Shown one piece after another: positions 10,512 to 17,803 of a stretch of DNA of 58,145 bases; the stretch's first letter is position 1, and each line of letters starts with the position of its first letter. This DNA comes from Winogradskyella thalassocola. Its GTDB lineage: Bacteria > Bacteroidota > Bacteroidia > Flavobacteriales > Flavobacteriaceae. A program made the translations under genes and the position numbers. The stretch spans positions 413,202 through 471,346 of the forward strand of contig NZ_FNCZ01000003.1 in assembly GCF_900099995.1 (NCBI RefSeq). The letters are read 5' to 3'. The notes under the pieces are model-generated. The model worked only from the letters and a program-made list of their open reading frames with translations, had not been told where the DNA came from and made no database searches.

Positions 10512-11537
10512 ATGAAAAATTATTTCCCCAAGAAATGGATTGGACATATTTCTTTATGTATTAAGTCCAAATCATTTAAAATTAGATCTACAATAATTGT
10601 TTTTGCGTCTTTATTATTAACTGGAAGCGCACCTCAAGCTGTTTATGGCTACGATGGAAACGCAGCAAACGGATGGACCATTTTAAATAATTTAAACTTA
10701 ACTGACGGCAAATTAATCGCACCAGGACAAGGATTCTTTGTAAAGAATAAGCCAGGAGGTGGTTCAATAGAGTTTACACCAGAAATGCGTATAGGTGGAT
10801 CTAGCGATGATTTTATTTTAGGAAGAGGTACAACATCTTCAGCTCATATTGGATATTTAAAACTTAAGTCAAGTGCTTTAGATTCTGAATATACCACTGA
10901 TTTTTACTTTAATACTAATGCGACTTCTGGCTTAGATCCAGGTTATGATGCCGCACTCTATAATAGTAATGTGCCAGCGTTCGCCATTTATTCTTATTTG
11001 GTAGAAGATAGCACAGGAATTCCGTTTATGATTCAAACCTTAGGTGAAGCAGCATTAAATGATGTCACAATAACATTAGGTGTTCATGCTGTTCTGGGTC
11101 AAGAAGTAACTATTAGTATTGAAGAAACGGATATGCCAGATACGGTTAATGTGTATTTAGAGGATACTTCTAACAATACTTCTACCCTATTAAATACTAA
11201 TGACTATACTTTTACTGCAATAGATGATTTAACTGGTGTTGGCCGTTTTTATATTAGGTTCGAAAATGATGTACTTAACATCAATAATGCTACGTTTGAT
11301 GCCTTGAAAATTTCAACAAATCAAGTTGAACGTACCATTGAGGTTATAGGACAATTAGAAACACAAACATCATTTGGCCTATATGATATTCATGGTCATT
11401 GTATTTTGAAAAATGATCTCGACGTAAGATCTGTAAAGCAATCTGTAGATGTTAGTCACCTAAGTACAGGTATCTACATTGTAGAATTAGAAACTGTTTT
11501 TGGGAATAGACGTATACAGAAATTAATAATTAGATAA
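10512..11537 (+). CDS. Secreted protein with T9SS type A sorting domain, possibly shortened
   Basis: This 341-residue protein has a long N-terminal leader (about residues 1-45, hydrophobic core IIVFASLLLTGSAP) and a C-terminal Por-type sorting domain (about 265-341: LKISTNQVERTIEVIG...YDIHGHCILKNDL...VSHLSTGIYIVELE...KLIIR). The middle part, 'IAPGQGFFVKNKPGGGSIEFTPEMR' onward, is the segment that in large flavobacterial T9SS proteins lies just before the sorting domain. Here it follows the leader almost at once, so the protein looks like the tail of a larger family member joined to a signal peptide. It stands alone, with a 244-bp AT-rich leader upstream and a strong terminator downstream. Its function is unknown. 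Confidence 0.8.
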   Translation: MKNYFPKKWIGHISLCIKSKSFKIRSTIIVFASLLLTGSAPQAVYGYDGNAANGWTILNNLNLTDGKLIAPGQGFFVKNKPGGGSIEFTPEMRIGGSSDDFILGRGTTSSAHIGYLKLKSSALDSEYTTDFYFNTNATSGLDPGYDAALYNSNVPAFAIYSYLVEDSTGIPFMIQTLGEAALNDVTITLGVHAVLGQEVTISIEETDMPDTVNVYLEDTSNNTSTLLNTNDYTFTAIDDLTGVGRFYIRFENDVLNINNATFDALKISTNQVERTIEVIGQLETQTSFGLYDIHGHCILKNDLDVRSVKQSVDVSHLSTGIYIVELETVFGNRRIQKLIIR

Positions 11538-11555
11538 TAGCAAACTATCGTATAG

Positions 11556-11591
11556 AAAACGCAAAATCCAGTATGGGTTTTGCGTTTTTTT
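11556..11591 (+). terminator. Rho-independent terminator after the T9SS protein gene
   Basis: AAAACGCAAAA and TTTTGCGTTTT form an 11-bp stem around an 11-nt loop, followed by a run of T residues. It begins 19 bp after the stop at 11537. The A-rich left arm could make it work on both strands. Confidence 0.85.
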
Positions 11592-11763
11592 GTTTTATAA
11601 AGTGTCAATTTATCATAATAACTAAAAGTTACAGCATAAATAGAAATAGAGTAAAACAATTACTTGTTTACATAAAAATGGATTACGTTAAGGAATATTG
11701 TTTTTAAGTTAAATCTATAGAAAAACAATATATACATTGTCCTAAACTTTATAAAACAACAAT

Positions 11764-12066
11764 ATGGAAATAATATTTAAATATCACGATGTCGCTACAA
11801 GCGATAGATTAGAAGCACATACGAAAGAAAAATTAGAAACACTATTAACACGATACGATTTTGTGATTAGGGCTGATGTGTTTTTTAAAACAGAAAATAC
11901 AACTAGTGATCAAACAGGAAAAATATGTAGCATAAGATTAAGCGCTCCAGGACCACGATTATTTGCGGAATCTTCGTTTGACAATTTTTATGATGCGGTT
12001 TCCAAAACGGTTAATGAATTATCAACTCAATTGGAAAGACGCAAAGATAAAATGAAAACATACTAA
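11764..12066 (+). CDS. hpf: Ribosome hibernation promotion factor, short form (HPF/RaiA family)
   Basis: A 100-residue member of the ribosome-associated HPF/YfiA family, which binds the 30S decoding centre in stationary phase and protects or dimerises idle ribosomes. The beta-alpha-beta-beta-beta-alpha fold is evident: strand MEIIFKYHDV, helix SDRLEAHTKEKLETLLTRY, strands with alternating hydrophobics (VIRADVFFKTE; KICSIRLSAPG), then helix DAVSKTVNELSTQLERRKDKMK. It lacks the C-terminal dimerisation domain of long HPF, as is normal for Flavobacteriia. It heads a tight run with the thioredoxin-fold protein (3-bp gap), the DUF1853 gene and a pseudouridine synthase, suggesting a translation-related operon. 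Confidence 0.9.
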   Translation: MEIIFKYHDVATSDRLEAHTKEKLETLLTRYDFVIRADVFFKTENTTSDQTGKICSIRLSAPGPRLFAESSFDNFYDAVSKTVNELSTQLERRKDKMKTY

Positions 12067-12069
12067 TAA

Positions 12070-12528
12070 ATGGCAAATACAATGGGAGTAATTAGTAGAG
12101 ACAAAAACCAAATTAACTGTATTTATGGTAACGAGTCAGATTTTGGAAAACAACTTGAAGGCTATTTAAAGGCCTCAGGAAAAGCCCTTTTAATGATTAA
12201 CATTAATGAAACAATGCCAACTCCAACCCAATGGCAAGAATTGGCAGTTGATCTTAATACTGAAATTGAAAATTTCCTAGACTTTTCAAAAATTGAGAAT
12301 ATGAATATTAATTCTCAGTTCGATGCTAACGACTACCTCACTATTTTAGAGAATAACCCAAAAGCATTTCTAGGAGCCATTATCATTAATGGTAACAAGA
12401 CAGAACATATTACAACGGTAACAGAAGTTCTAAATTATTTTGATGCAGATAGCGCTAACATTAAACGTAAAACCCACGAAGAAAATATAGATATTAATAA
12501 ATCTAACGACAAGGATAACTTTATCTAA
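12070..12528 (+). CDS. Thioredoxin-fold (ArsC-like) hypothetical protein
   Basis: A 152-residue protein with an ArsC/Spx-like layout: a beta-alpha opening (MGVISRDKNQINCIYGNESDFGKQLEGYLKAS), a middle with 'MPTPTQWQELAVDLN', and 'ILENNPKAFLGAIIINGNK', which resembles the 'P.l...Pi...g' cis-proline region of arsenate reductases. The N-terminal Cys is not in a normal CX5R or CXXC motif, so reductase activity is doubtful. It begins 3 bp after the hpf stop. An internal ATG at 12082 (MGVIS) is a plausible alternative start. The family commonly accompanies hpf in Flavobacteriia; the function is not known to me. Confidence 0.75.
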   Translation: MANTMGVISRDKNQINCIYGNESDFGKQLEGYLKASGKALLMININETMPTPTQWQELAVDLNTEIENFLDFSKIENMNINSQFDANDYLTILENNPKAFLGAIIINGNKTEHITTVTEVLNYFDADSANIKRKTHEENIDINKSNDKDNFI

Positions 12529-12551
12529 AATAGTTATACTTTTATTCCGCG

Positions 12552-13361
12552 ATGGATAGAAGCACAATTTTACGCTATAGAGGATACGTTAAAACACCTT
12601 CTCTTTTTAGAACAAATGGTTTACCCGAAATTAATCAAATTGAACTCAGTTCAGAATTTGAGGCGATACGCGAGGATGTTAAATTTAAAAATCAGCGATT
12701 GGGTAAACTTGTAGAGGAATTTGTTTTTTACCAACTCAAACAACAACCTAACGTTAAATGGATTGTTGAGAATTTACAAATTCAAAAAGAACGTAAAACC
12801 ATTGGAGAGTTAGATGCGCTCTATTTTTTGAATGATAAACCTATACACCTCGAGGTGGTTTATAAGTTTTATCTCTATGATACCCTAAAATCGTATGAGG
12901 AGCCACTCTCCTATTGGATTGGGCCTAATCGGAAAGATTCACTTTGTTACAAATTAGATAAGCTTAAAAACAAACAGTATCCGCTACTTTTTCAAAATGA
13001 AACTAGCAAAGAGCTTAATAAATATAATATTGATACAGCAGATGTTTTACAAAAACTCTGTTTTAAAGCGCAACTGTTTTTACCATATAATGATTCCAAA
13101 ATTAATTTTGAGATACTGAACGAGAATTGTGTTTCTGGTATTTACATTTCATTTCATACTATGAGCATTTTTAAAACATTGAAATTTTATATGCCTCAGA
13201 AATTAGACTGGCTGGTCTTACCACATAATAATGTCCTTTGGCAAGATTATGAAACTACGAAAATCAAAATTCTAGACAATATTGAAGAAAGGCGTTCACC
13301 ATTAGTTTGGTTAAAATACAGCGAGACCAAATTTGTAAAATGTTTTATAACCTTTTGGTAA
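12552..13361 (+). CDS. DUF1853 family protein, PD-(D/E)XK-like fold
   Basis: A 269-residue protein recognisable as DUF1853 from its opening 'RYRGYVKTPSLF' and the core 'LGKLVEEFVFYQL...ELDALYFL....IHLEVVYKF'. E55, D88, E101 and K105 are spaced like the acidic/lysine triad of PD-(D/E)XK nucleases, and 'YWIGPNRKDSL' is typical of the family. Whether it cleaves nucleic acid is unproven. It lies 23 bp after the thioredoxin-fold gene and its stop is only 2 bp before the start of the pseudouridine synthase, so it is likely translated from the same mRNA. Confidence 0.85.
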   Translation: MDRSTILRYRGYVKTPSLFRTNGLPEINQIELSSEFEAIREDVKFKNQRLGKLVEEFVFYQLKQQPNVKWIVENLQIQKERKTIGELDALYFLNDKPIHLEVVYKFYLYDTLKSYEEPLSYWIGPNRKDSLCYKLDKLKNKQYPLLFQNETSKELNKYNIDTADVLQKLCFKAQLFLPYNDSKINFEILNENCVSGIYISFHTMSIFKTLKFYMPQKLDWLVLPHNNVLWQDYETTKIKILDNIEERRSPLVWLKYSETKFVKCFITFW

Positions 13362-13363
13362 TA

Positions 13364-13927
13364 ATGAAAGAGCATCATTATTTTAAAATATACAAGCCAT
13401 ATGGCTACTTAAGTCAATTTGTAAATCATCAGAATAAACGCAGATCTAAAAAACTATTAGGCGAATTATTCGATATTTCAAGCGAAACTATGGCTGTGGG
13501 TCGCTTAGATGAAAAGTCTGAGGGCTTATTATTGTTAACTACAGATGGTAAGTTTAGTAATTACATTACAAGTTCTGCGATTGAAAAGGAATACCACGTT
13601 ATGGTTGATGGTATTATTACTCCAGAAATTATTACTGAGCTAAAAAATGGTATCGAAATTTCTGTTGAAGGAAAAGCGTATATAACAAAACCATGTGAGG
13701 CAAAAATTATAACAGATACATCTCATATCTTTGAACGTTATGTACGCGATGAGCGTCATGGTGTTACATCATGGCTCTCAATTACTATAACCGAAGGTAA
13801 ATTTAGACAAGTTCGAAAAATGACAGCTAAGGTAGGTTTGCCAACATTGAGATTAGTAAGAGTTAGAATTGGGAATTATAAATTGGAAGCCATGCAACCT
13901 GCTGAGGTTTTACCAATTAATTATTAG
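13364..13927 (+). CDS. rluE: 23S rRNA pseudouridine synthase, RluE-like
   Basis: A 187-residue RsuA/RluB/E/F-type pseudouridine synthase. It has the lead motif 'YFKIYKPYGYLSQF', the catalytic motif GRLDEKSEGLLLLT with D49 as nucleophile, 'EKEYHVMV' and the C-terminal 'ITEGKFRQVRKM..KVGLPTLRLVR'. The absence of an N-terminal S4 domain and the short length fit RluE (E. coli U2457) better than RluB/F. I start at ATG 13364, 2 bp after the DUF1853 stop; an in-frame ATG at 13307 would lie inside DUF1853 and add residues without family likeness. The last 11 bp overlap the convergent secreted-protein gene. Confidence 0.88.
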   Translation: MKEHHYFKIYKPYGYLSQFVNHQNKRRSKKLLGELFDISSETMAVGRLDEKSEGLLLLTTDGKFSNYITSSAIEKEYHVMVDGIITPEIITELKNGIEISVEGKAYITKPCEAKIITDTSHIFERYVRDERHGVTSWLSITITEGKFRQVRKMTAKVGLPTLRLVRVRIGNYKLEAMQPAEVLPINY

Positions 13928-14663
13928 ATGTTGTTTTTTCATCTTTTTCTTCAACCTCAATTACATCCTTTGGTTTAATTACTATTTTTTGATTATAAAA
14001 TATAATAATTGCTTTTACACCTTTATACAAATTCCACTGTTTAGAAGATACAAGATTCCCAGAATCATCATGGATTAAAAATTCTCCAGTGTTCGGTGCA
14101 ACTTCTCCTTCATTTAACGCCTTAATTTCAATTGTGTTTTTTCCATCAACTAAATCTATATTAACTCGTCTATAATTATTGGTTAATAATAAATTGTCAT
14201 ACATCAAATCCCCATTTAGGAAAATACTGACTTTATCACCATCCTCAGCACCAAAATCACGACAAATAATGTTCACGAATTCAGCATCAATCTTAAATTC
14301 ACCTAAAAACTGATCAGACATAGTTCTAACAATACCACCTTTTACAGCTTCTTTATTCCAACGCTTTTCATAAATTTCACCAGGACTTTTTAAACCATCA
14401 TTTTCGGTCATAGAAAATGGCTTCTCAGTTTCTCTAATTACAAATTTTTCTTCATTGTTCTTAGAGTTACCACTCGATTTTTCATCTTCTTTTTTGAGAA
14501 TTGGTGCGACCTTAACTTTGACTAAAGCGGAATCTTTTTTCGTTTTAGATTCTACCGCAGGAATACGAATAGATTTCGTCTCTTTGTCCTTAATAACCTG
14601 GGCAAAAACCGTTGTGCTGCAAAATATGCAGAATATAAATGCTATGATATAACTCGTTTTCAC
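13917..14663 (-). CDS. Secreted hypothetical protein
   Basis: A 248-residue exported protein with a clear signal peptide (MKTSYIIAFIFCIFCSTTVFAQ). A low-complexity Lys/Glu/Ser linker follows (about 30-75), then a beta-rich domain (about 100-225) with 'GEFKIDAEFVNIICRDFGAEDGDKVSIFLNGDLM' and 'NYRRVNIDLVDGKNTIEIKALNEGE'. The 'D.....vsv.ln........' pattern resembles a carbohydrate-binding-like or calcium-linked beta-sandwich. The tail is acidic (VIEVEEKDEKTT). No catalytic motif is visible. It is convergent with rluE, overlapping by 11 bp. Similar secreted proteins are common in Flavobacteriia; I do not know a function. Confidence 0.78.
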   Translation of the reverse strand: MKTSYIIAFIFCIFCSTTVFAQVIKDKETKSIRIPAVESKTKKDSALVKVKVAPILKKEDEKSSGNSKNNEEKFVIRETEKPFSMTENDGLKSPGEIYEKRWNKEAVKGGIVRTMSDQFLGEFKIDAEFVNIICRDFGAEDGDKVSIFLNGDLMYDNLLLTNNYRRVNIDLVDGKNTIEIKALNEGEVAPNTGEFLIHDDSGNLVSSKQWNLYKGVKAIIIFYNQKIVIKPKDVIEVEEKDEKTTSNN

Positions 14664-14761
14664 TTTTATAGTATTGGTTCTAAGTAGTTGTTGTATAAGT
14701 TACAAAAACCGTACCTATTTCAAATTAAAGGTATAAAAATAGAAATCATTACAAAAAAAAG

Positions 14762-16276
14762 TTAAAACTTCCCATTGAAGCTAATTCTTAACTTTCTGTT
14801 ATACTCTTCAAACAGCCAGTCTTTGTAGTTTTGCGTACTATTCATTATGCAATAACAGTACTGTTTTATTCTAAAGGCAATCTCATCTTGAAGTTCTTTG
14901 ATTAATTCTCTAGCCTCATAAACGTCTTCACTATTATCAATGCAAATTTGCGAATGTTGTGCGATAGAACGTTCAATTACAGTAAATGATTTTTTGCCTT
15001 CGCTAATGACGTTTTTATATTCTGCCTTCACATCAAAATTTAATGTATAAGACTTTTTAAATTTCACCTTTAACCAATCTGGCATCGTATATACAAAATC
15101 GCGCTCTAGTAAATCGTCACCTACAATATTCTCTAAATAATAATCTGGATGTTTAAAAATATGTTGCCAATCTACTGGTTGATCCCATGGGCCAAAACGC
15201 GCTTCATTATTTCCTAAATCTATAACTTGAAACGTGTTTCGATCTTTGTAAATTCGACTACCACGACCAATCATTTGAAAATACAATGTTAATGATCTAG
15301 TGGCTCTATTCAGAATTATAGATTCTACAGACGGTTCATCAAAACCAGTAGTTAATATACTTACAGATGATAAAACGGCATCTGGTGTCTTTTTAAACCA
15401 TTTTAAAATTTCTTTACGATCTTGTTTATTCGCGGTATTATCTAAATGCCTTACGTTGTACCCTGCTTTTTTAAAGGTATGGTAAACTTCTTTAGATGTA
15501 TAAATTCCATTATTAAAAATTAAGGTTTTTTTACCTTTTGCCATTTCCTCATAAGCCATTAAAAGCTTGGATTGCATTAAGCTATTGGTATATAGTGCTT
15601 CTGAAGATTTAACCGTGTAATCACCGTTAATACCAATCTTTAAAGAGGTTAATCCAACATCATAATTAGAAACTTCTGCTTTTGCTAGAAACCCATTTTT
15701 TATTAAGGTTGATATATCATCACCAACAATTAACTTGTTGTAATTGTCTTTCATTGGTAGTTTAATATTACTACTCAATGGTGTTGCTGTGACTCCTAGA
15801 ATAAAACAATTTTCGAAAAACTTAAATAGTTTTCTAAATGAATTGTAATGGGCTTCATCAATAATAACAAGACCAATATTTTTTAATTCAAAATCATTAT
15901 CAGACAAGCGGTTATTTAAGGTTTCAACCATTGCCACAAAACATTGAAAATCGTCTTGATCCGGAAGCGTTTTTACCTTACTATTAATGACTTTATTCTT
16001 AACGTTAAAGCCAGATAACACATTAGAGGTTTGTTTACAAAGTTCTATTCGGTGAGTAAGAATTACTACTTTTTTCTGATGTTGTTCAGCGTAGCGTCTC
16101 ACAATTTCAGAAAAAATAACGGTTTTACCACCTCCTGTTGGTAGCTGATATAAGAGGTTAAAATCATCAGCCTCCTTTTCCATCACATCAAAAATGCGAT
16201 TAAGGTCTTTGATTTGATAATCATAGAGACTTTTCTCAGTTGCATTTTGTTGAATGGTTTCGGTTTCTGACGACAT
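14762..16276 (-). CDS. Superfamily 2 DEAD/DEAH-box helicase
   Basis: A 504-residue ATP-dependent nucleic-acid helicase or translocase of the UvrB/type I restriction-like (RadD/YejH-type) group. Motif I is LPTGGGKT (45-52), motif II is DEAH (140-143), motif III TAT (163-165), and 'TTGFDEPSV' and 'QMIGRGSR' form motifs V and VI. The C-terminal ~130 residues are family-specific and probably helical. No restriction or methylase partner is beside it, so a housekeeping role in repair or RNA handling is more likely than defence. It is a single gene; a -7-like box lies 30 bp upstream (16306-16313, minus strand). Confidence 0.88.
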   Translation of the reverse strand: MSSETETIQQNATEKSLYDYQIKDLNRIFDVMEKEADDFNLLYQLPTGGGKTVIFSEIVRRYAEQHQKKVVILTHRIELCKQTSNVLSGFNVKNKVINSKVKTLPDQDDFQCFVAMVETLNNRLSDNDFELKNIGLVIIDEAHYNSFRKLFKFFENCFILGVTATPLSSNIKLPMKDNYNKLIVGDDISTLIKNGFLAKAEVSNYDVGLTSLKIGINGDYTVKSSEALYTNSLMQSKLLMAYEEMAKGKKTLIFNNGIYTSKEVYHTFKKAGYNVRHLDNTANKQDRKEILKWFKKTPDAVLSSVSILTTGFDEPSVESIILNRATRSLTLYFQMIGRGSRIYKDRNTFQVIDLGNNEARFGPWDQPVDWQHIFKHPDYYLENIVGDDLLERDFVYTMPDWLKVKFKKSYTLNFDVKAEYKNVISEGKKSFTVIERSIAQHSQICIDNSEDVYEARELIKELQDEIAFRIKQYCYCIMNSTQNYKDWLFEEYNRKLRISFNGKF

Positions 16277-16305
16277 AAATAAAATTTAGCTCTTGATTAA
16301 TTTCG

Positions 16306-16313
16306 CAAAAGTA
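16306..16313 (-). promoter_or_regulatory. Bacteroidota -7 box (TACTTTTG) for the helicase gene
   Basis: On the minus strand the octamer matches TAnnTTTG and lies 30 bp before the helicase start codon. No clear TTG -33 box was found at the ideal spacing, so the call rests on one element. Confidence 0.4.
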
Positions 16314-16414
16314 GGACATTGTAAAGGTTTATGGAATGAATTGTTAACAATATTTAACAAGATTGGTACTGTTGTTGTATTTAAGATATTATTAACATTT
16401 AAATATATATTATT

Positions 16415-16981
16415 ATGAAATCATTTAGAAGACATTCTGTATCGGTCAATGCAGGATCCATGGCAGACATTGCCTTTTTGTTACTCATTTTCTTTTTAGT
16501 GACAACGACTATTTCTGCAGACAAAGGAATTTTAAGAAAACTCCCCCCTATTTGCGATACCGCTGATTGTACAGCAGATATTCCTGATCGCAATTTATTG
16601 CAAATTGCAATGAACGATAAGCAACATATTATGATTGAAGAAAACATTGTAAATTTAGATGAGGTTAAAGACATTGTGGAAGCCTTTATTGATAATAACG
16701 GTAGTAATAATTGTGATTTTTGCGAGGGAACACAATCTATAGAATCGTCTGATCACCCAAAAAATGCTGTGATTTCGTTAAGTCATGATGCTTTAACGAA
16801 ATATAATCTCTTTATTTCTGTACAAGACGAAATTACAAAAGCCTATTATGATTTAAGAACGCGTTATGCAAAACAGATGTATAACAAAACACCAGATCAA
16901 TTAACGAAAGTTGAATTAATAGCGGTACAGAAAGCCTATCCATTTATAGTTTCGGAAATTATGGTAAAACGTTCTAATTAG
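16415..16981 (+). CDS. exbD: Orphan ExbD/TolR family protein
   Basis: A 188-residue inner-membrane protein of the ExbD/TolR family, the force-transmitting subunit of TonB or Tol energisers. The family signature MADIAFLLLIFFLVTTT (about 16-32) contains the proton-path Asp18. The periplasmic domain starts with 'LRKLPP' and includes 'NLLQIAMNDKQHIMIEENIV'. Against E. coli ExbD (141 residues) it is longer: it has a Cys-containing insert (CDTADC, then CDFC about 25 codons before the region 'AVISLSHDALTKYNLF') and a long C-terminal helix. No exbB, tonB or second exbD is adjacent. It overlaps the 3D-domain gene tail-to-tail by 8 bp. Function in TonB-type transport is inferred; its motor partner must be encoded elsewhere. 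Confidence 0.85.
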   Translation: MKSFRRHSVSVNAGSMADIAFLLLIFFLVTTTISADKGILRKLPPICDTADCTADIPDRNLLQIAMNDKQHIMIEENIVNLDEVKDIVEAFIDNNGSNNCDFCEGTQSIESSDHPKNAVISLSHDALTKYNLFISVQDEITKAYYDLRTRYAKQMYNKTPDQLTKVELIAVQKAYPFIVSEIMVKRSN

Positions 16982-17390
16982 TTATAGAGTTGTTCGGTTG
17001 AATACAATATTCAATTTTTAGTTTCTTTTTGCCCCATTTTTTAGCTTTTTTTACATCAGTACCCATATAAATATCGATACGCTTTCTATAGCGACGATTC
17101 ATCTTGTCTTTCACAATATATAAACTGTCAAAACCTTGAAGTTTTACTTTTGTATTATGAACTAGACCAGAATCTATTAAATCGCGAGATACCGCAATGT
17201 ATCGTAAGCCTGGTTTTAAACTATCACCAAAGGCTGTGATATTTGGATTAGAATTAGTCTGAGAGGCTAAGGAGTTATAAGCTGTGGCTGTTACTTTAAA
17301 AGTATTTTTCATACAATTGTTTTCTGTATTAGTATTGCAATTATACAAGCTAAGACAGCACAGCGCTATAATATAGTGACTTATTTTCAT
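16974..17390 (-). CDS. 3D-domain lipoprotein
   Basis: A 138-residue protein with a lipobox-like leader (MKISHYIIALCCLSLYNC, Cys about 18), so probably a lipoprotein. The rest is a 3D domain (PF06725 type): 'TATAYNSLASQT', 'ITAFGDSLKPGLRYIAVSRDLI' and 'VKDKMNRRYRKRIDIYMG' supply the three conserved Asp residues. The domain adopts the double-psi beta-barrel of MltA-like lytic transglycosylases, so a role in peptidoglycan is likely, but the protein is short and has no separate glycan-binding domain. It is convergent with exbD, with an 8-bp overlap. Confidence 0.82.
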   Translation of the reverse strand: MKISHYIIALCCLSLYNCNTNTENNCMKNTFKVTATAYNSLASQTNSNPNITAFGDSLKPGLRYIAVSRDLIDSGLVHNTKVKLQGFDSLYIVKDKMNRRYRKRIDIYMGTDVKKAKKWGKKKLKIEYCIQPNNSITN

Positions 17391-17459
17391 ACTTATAAAG
17401 GTACACTGAATTTCGTTAAAATTTGTTAAAATTGTATTATGTTATGCATAGTACTGTAA

Positions 17460-17467
17460 CAAAAGTA
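17460..17467 (-). promoter_or_regulatory. Bacteroidota -7 box (TACTTTTG) for the 3D-domain gene
   Basis: The minus-strand octamer fits TAnnTTTG and lies 70 bp before the 3D lipoprotein start, giving a leader of ordinary length. Confidence 0.35.
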
Positions 17468-17512
17468 AAGTTTCATCGTCTATTAAGTATAACCAATTAA
17501 AAAACATAAATT

Positions 17513-17599
17513 ATGAGAACTTTAAACAACAATCAATTATCTAGTACGTCAACTGAAACAAAAAGCTTTACTTGGAATCAAAAAAGACGCTATAGATAA
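17513..17599 (+). CDS. Candidate 28-residue peptide, mini-ORF 1
   Basis: ATG 17513 to TAA 17599 encodes a basic peptide beginning MRTLNNNQ and ending KRRYR. A second mini-ORF starts 46 bp downstream with MRVL, and the sequence around both starts is alike (TTATGAGA, then a T-rich stretch). There is no recognised family. The region lies in a 413-bp stretch without larger genes and ends in a strong terminator, which supports a real transcript. Coding is uncertain; a non-coding RNA is an alternative. Confidence 0.35.
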   Translation: MRTLNNNQLSSTSTETKSFTWNQKRRYR

Positions 17600-17620
17600 T
17601 AGGGAACAATTTCATCAAAT

Positions 17621-17644
17621 CAATCAATCAATCAATCAATCAAT
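17621..17644 (+). repeat. CAAT tetranucleotide repeat (six copies)
   Basis: Six perfect CAAT units lie immediately before the ATG of the second mini-ORF, with only a T between. Simple repeats of this type change copy number by slippage; placed at a ribosome-binding region, such change would alter translation of the downstream frame. Confidence 0.85.
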
Positions 17645-17645
17645 T

Positions 17646-17717
17646 ATGAGAGTTTTATCAAAAATCGTCAACACATCAAATAGTTTAGATGATGACTTAA
17701 ATACCATTAGACTTTAA
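17646..17717 (+). CDS. Candidate 23-residue peptide, mini-ORF 2
   Basis: ATG 17646 to TAA 17717 encodes a peptide beginning MRVLSKIVN and ending LDDDLNTIRL. It is acidic in its second half, in contrast with the basic first mini-ORF. The start is directly after the CAAT repeat, and the stop is 29 bp before the bidirectional terminator. No family is recognised. Confidence 0.33.
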   Translation: MRVLSKIVNTSNSLDDDLNTIRL

Positions 17718-17745
17718 CATTGAATTACTTCAATTTTAGTCTAAT

Positions 17746-17784
17746 AAAAAAGTCAGTTTCCTATTAAAGGAACTGACTTTTTTT
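17746..17784. terminator. Bidirectional terminator between mini-ORFs and protease gene
   Basis: AGTCAGTTTCC and GGAACTGACT pair (one bulged base) around a TATTAAA loop, with an A-run on the left and a T-run on the right. It can end the plus-strand mini-ORF transcript and the minus-strand protease transcript, whose stop is 20 bp away. Confidence 0.85.
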
Positions 17785-17803
17785 ATGATTAATAATTTTG
17801 AAC

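Noticed and set aside
14762..16276. SF2 helicase considered as part of a defence or restriction island
   Set aside because: No methylase, specificity subunit, nuclease or Toll/SIR-type partner is next to it; flanking genes are ordinary envelope and translation genes.
17621..17644. CAAT repeat considered as a CRISPR or attachment array
   Set aside because: Units are four bases with no spacers; it is a simple repeat. No CRISPR array was seen anywhere in the window.
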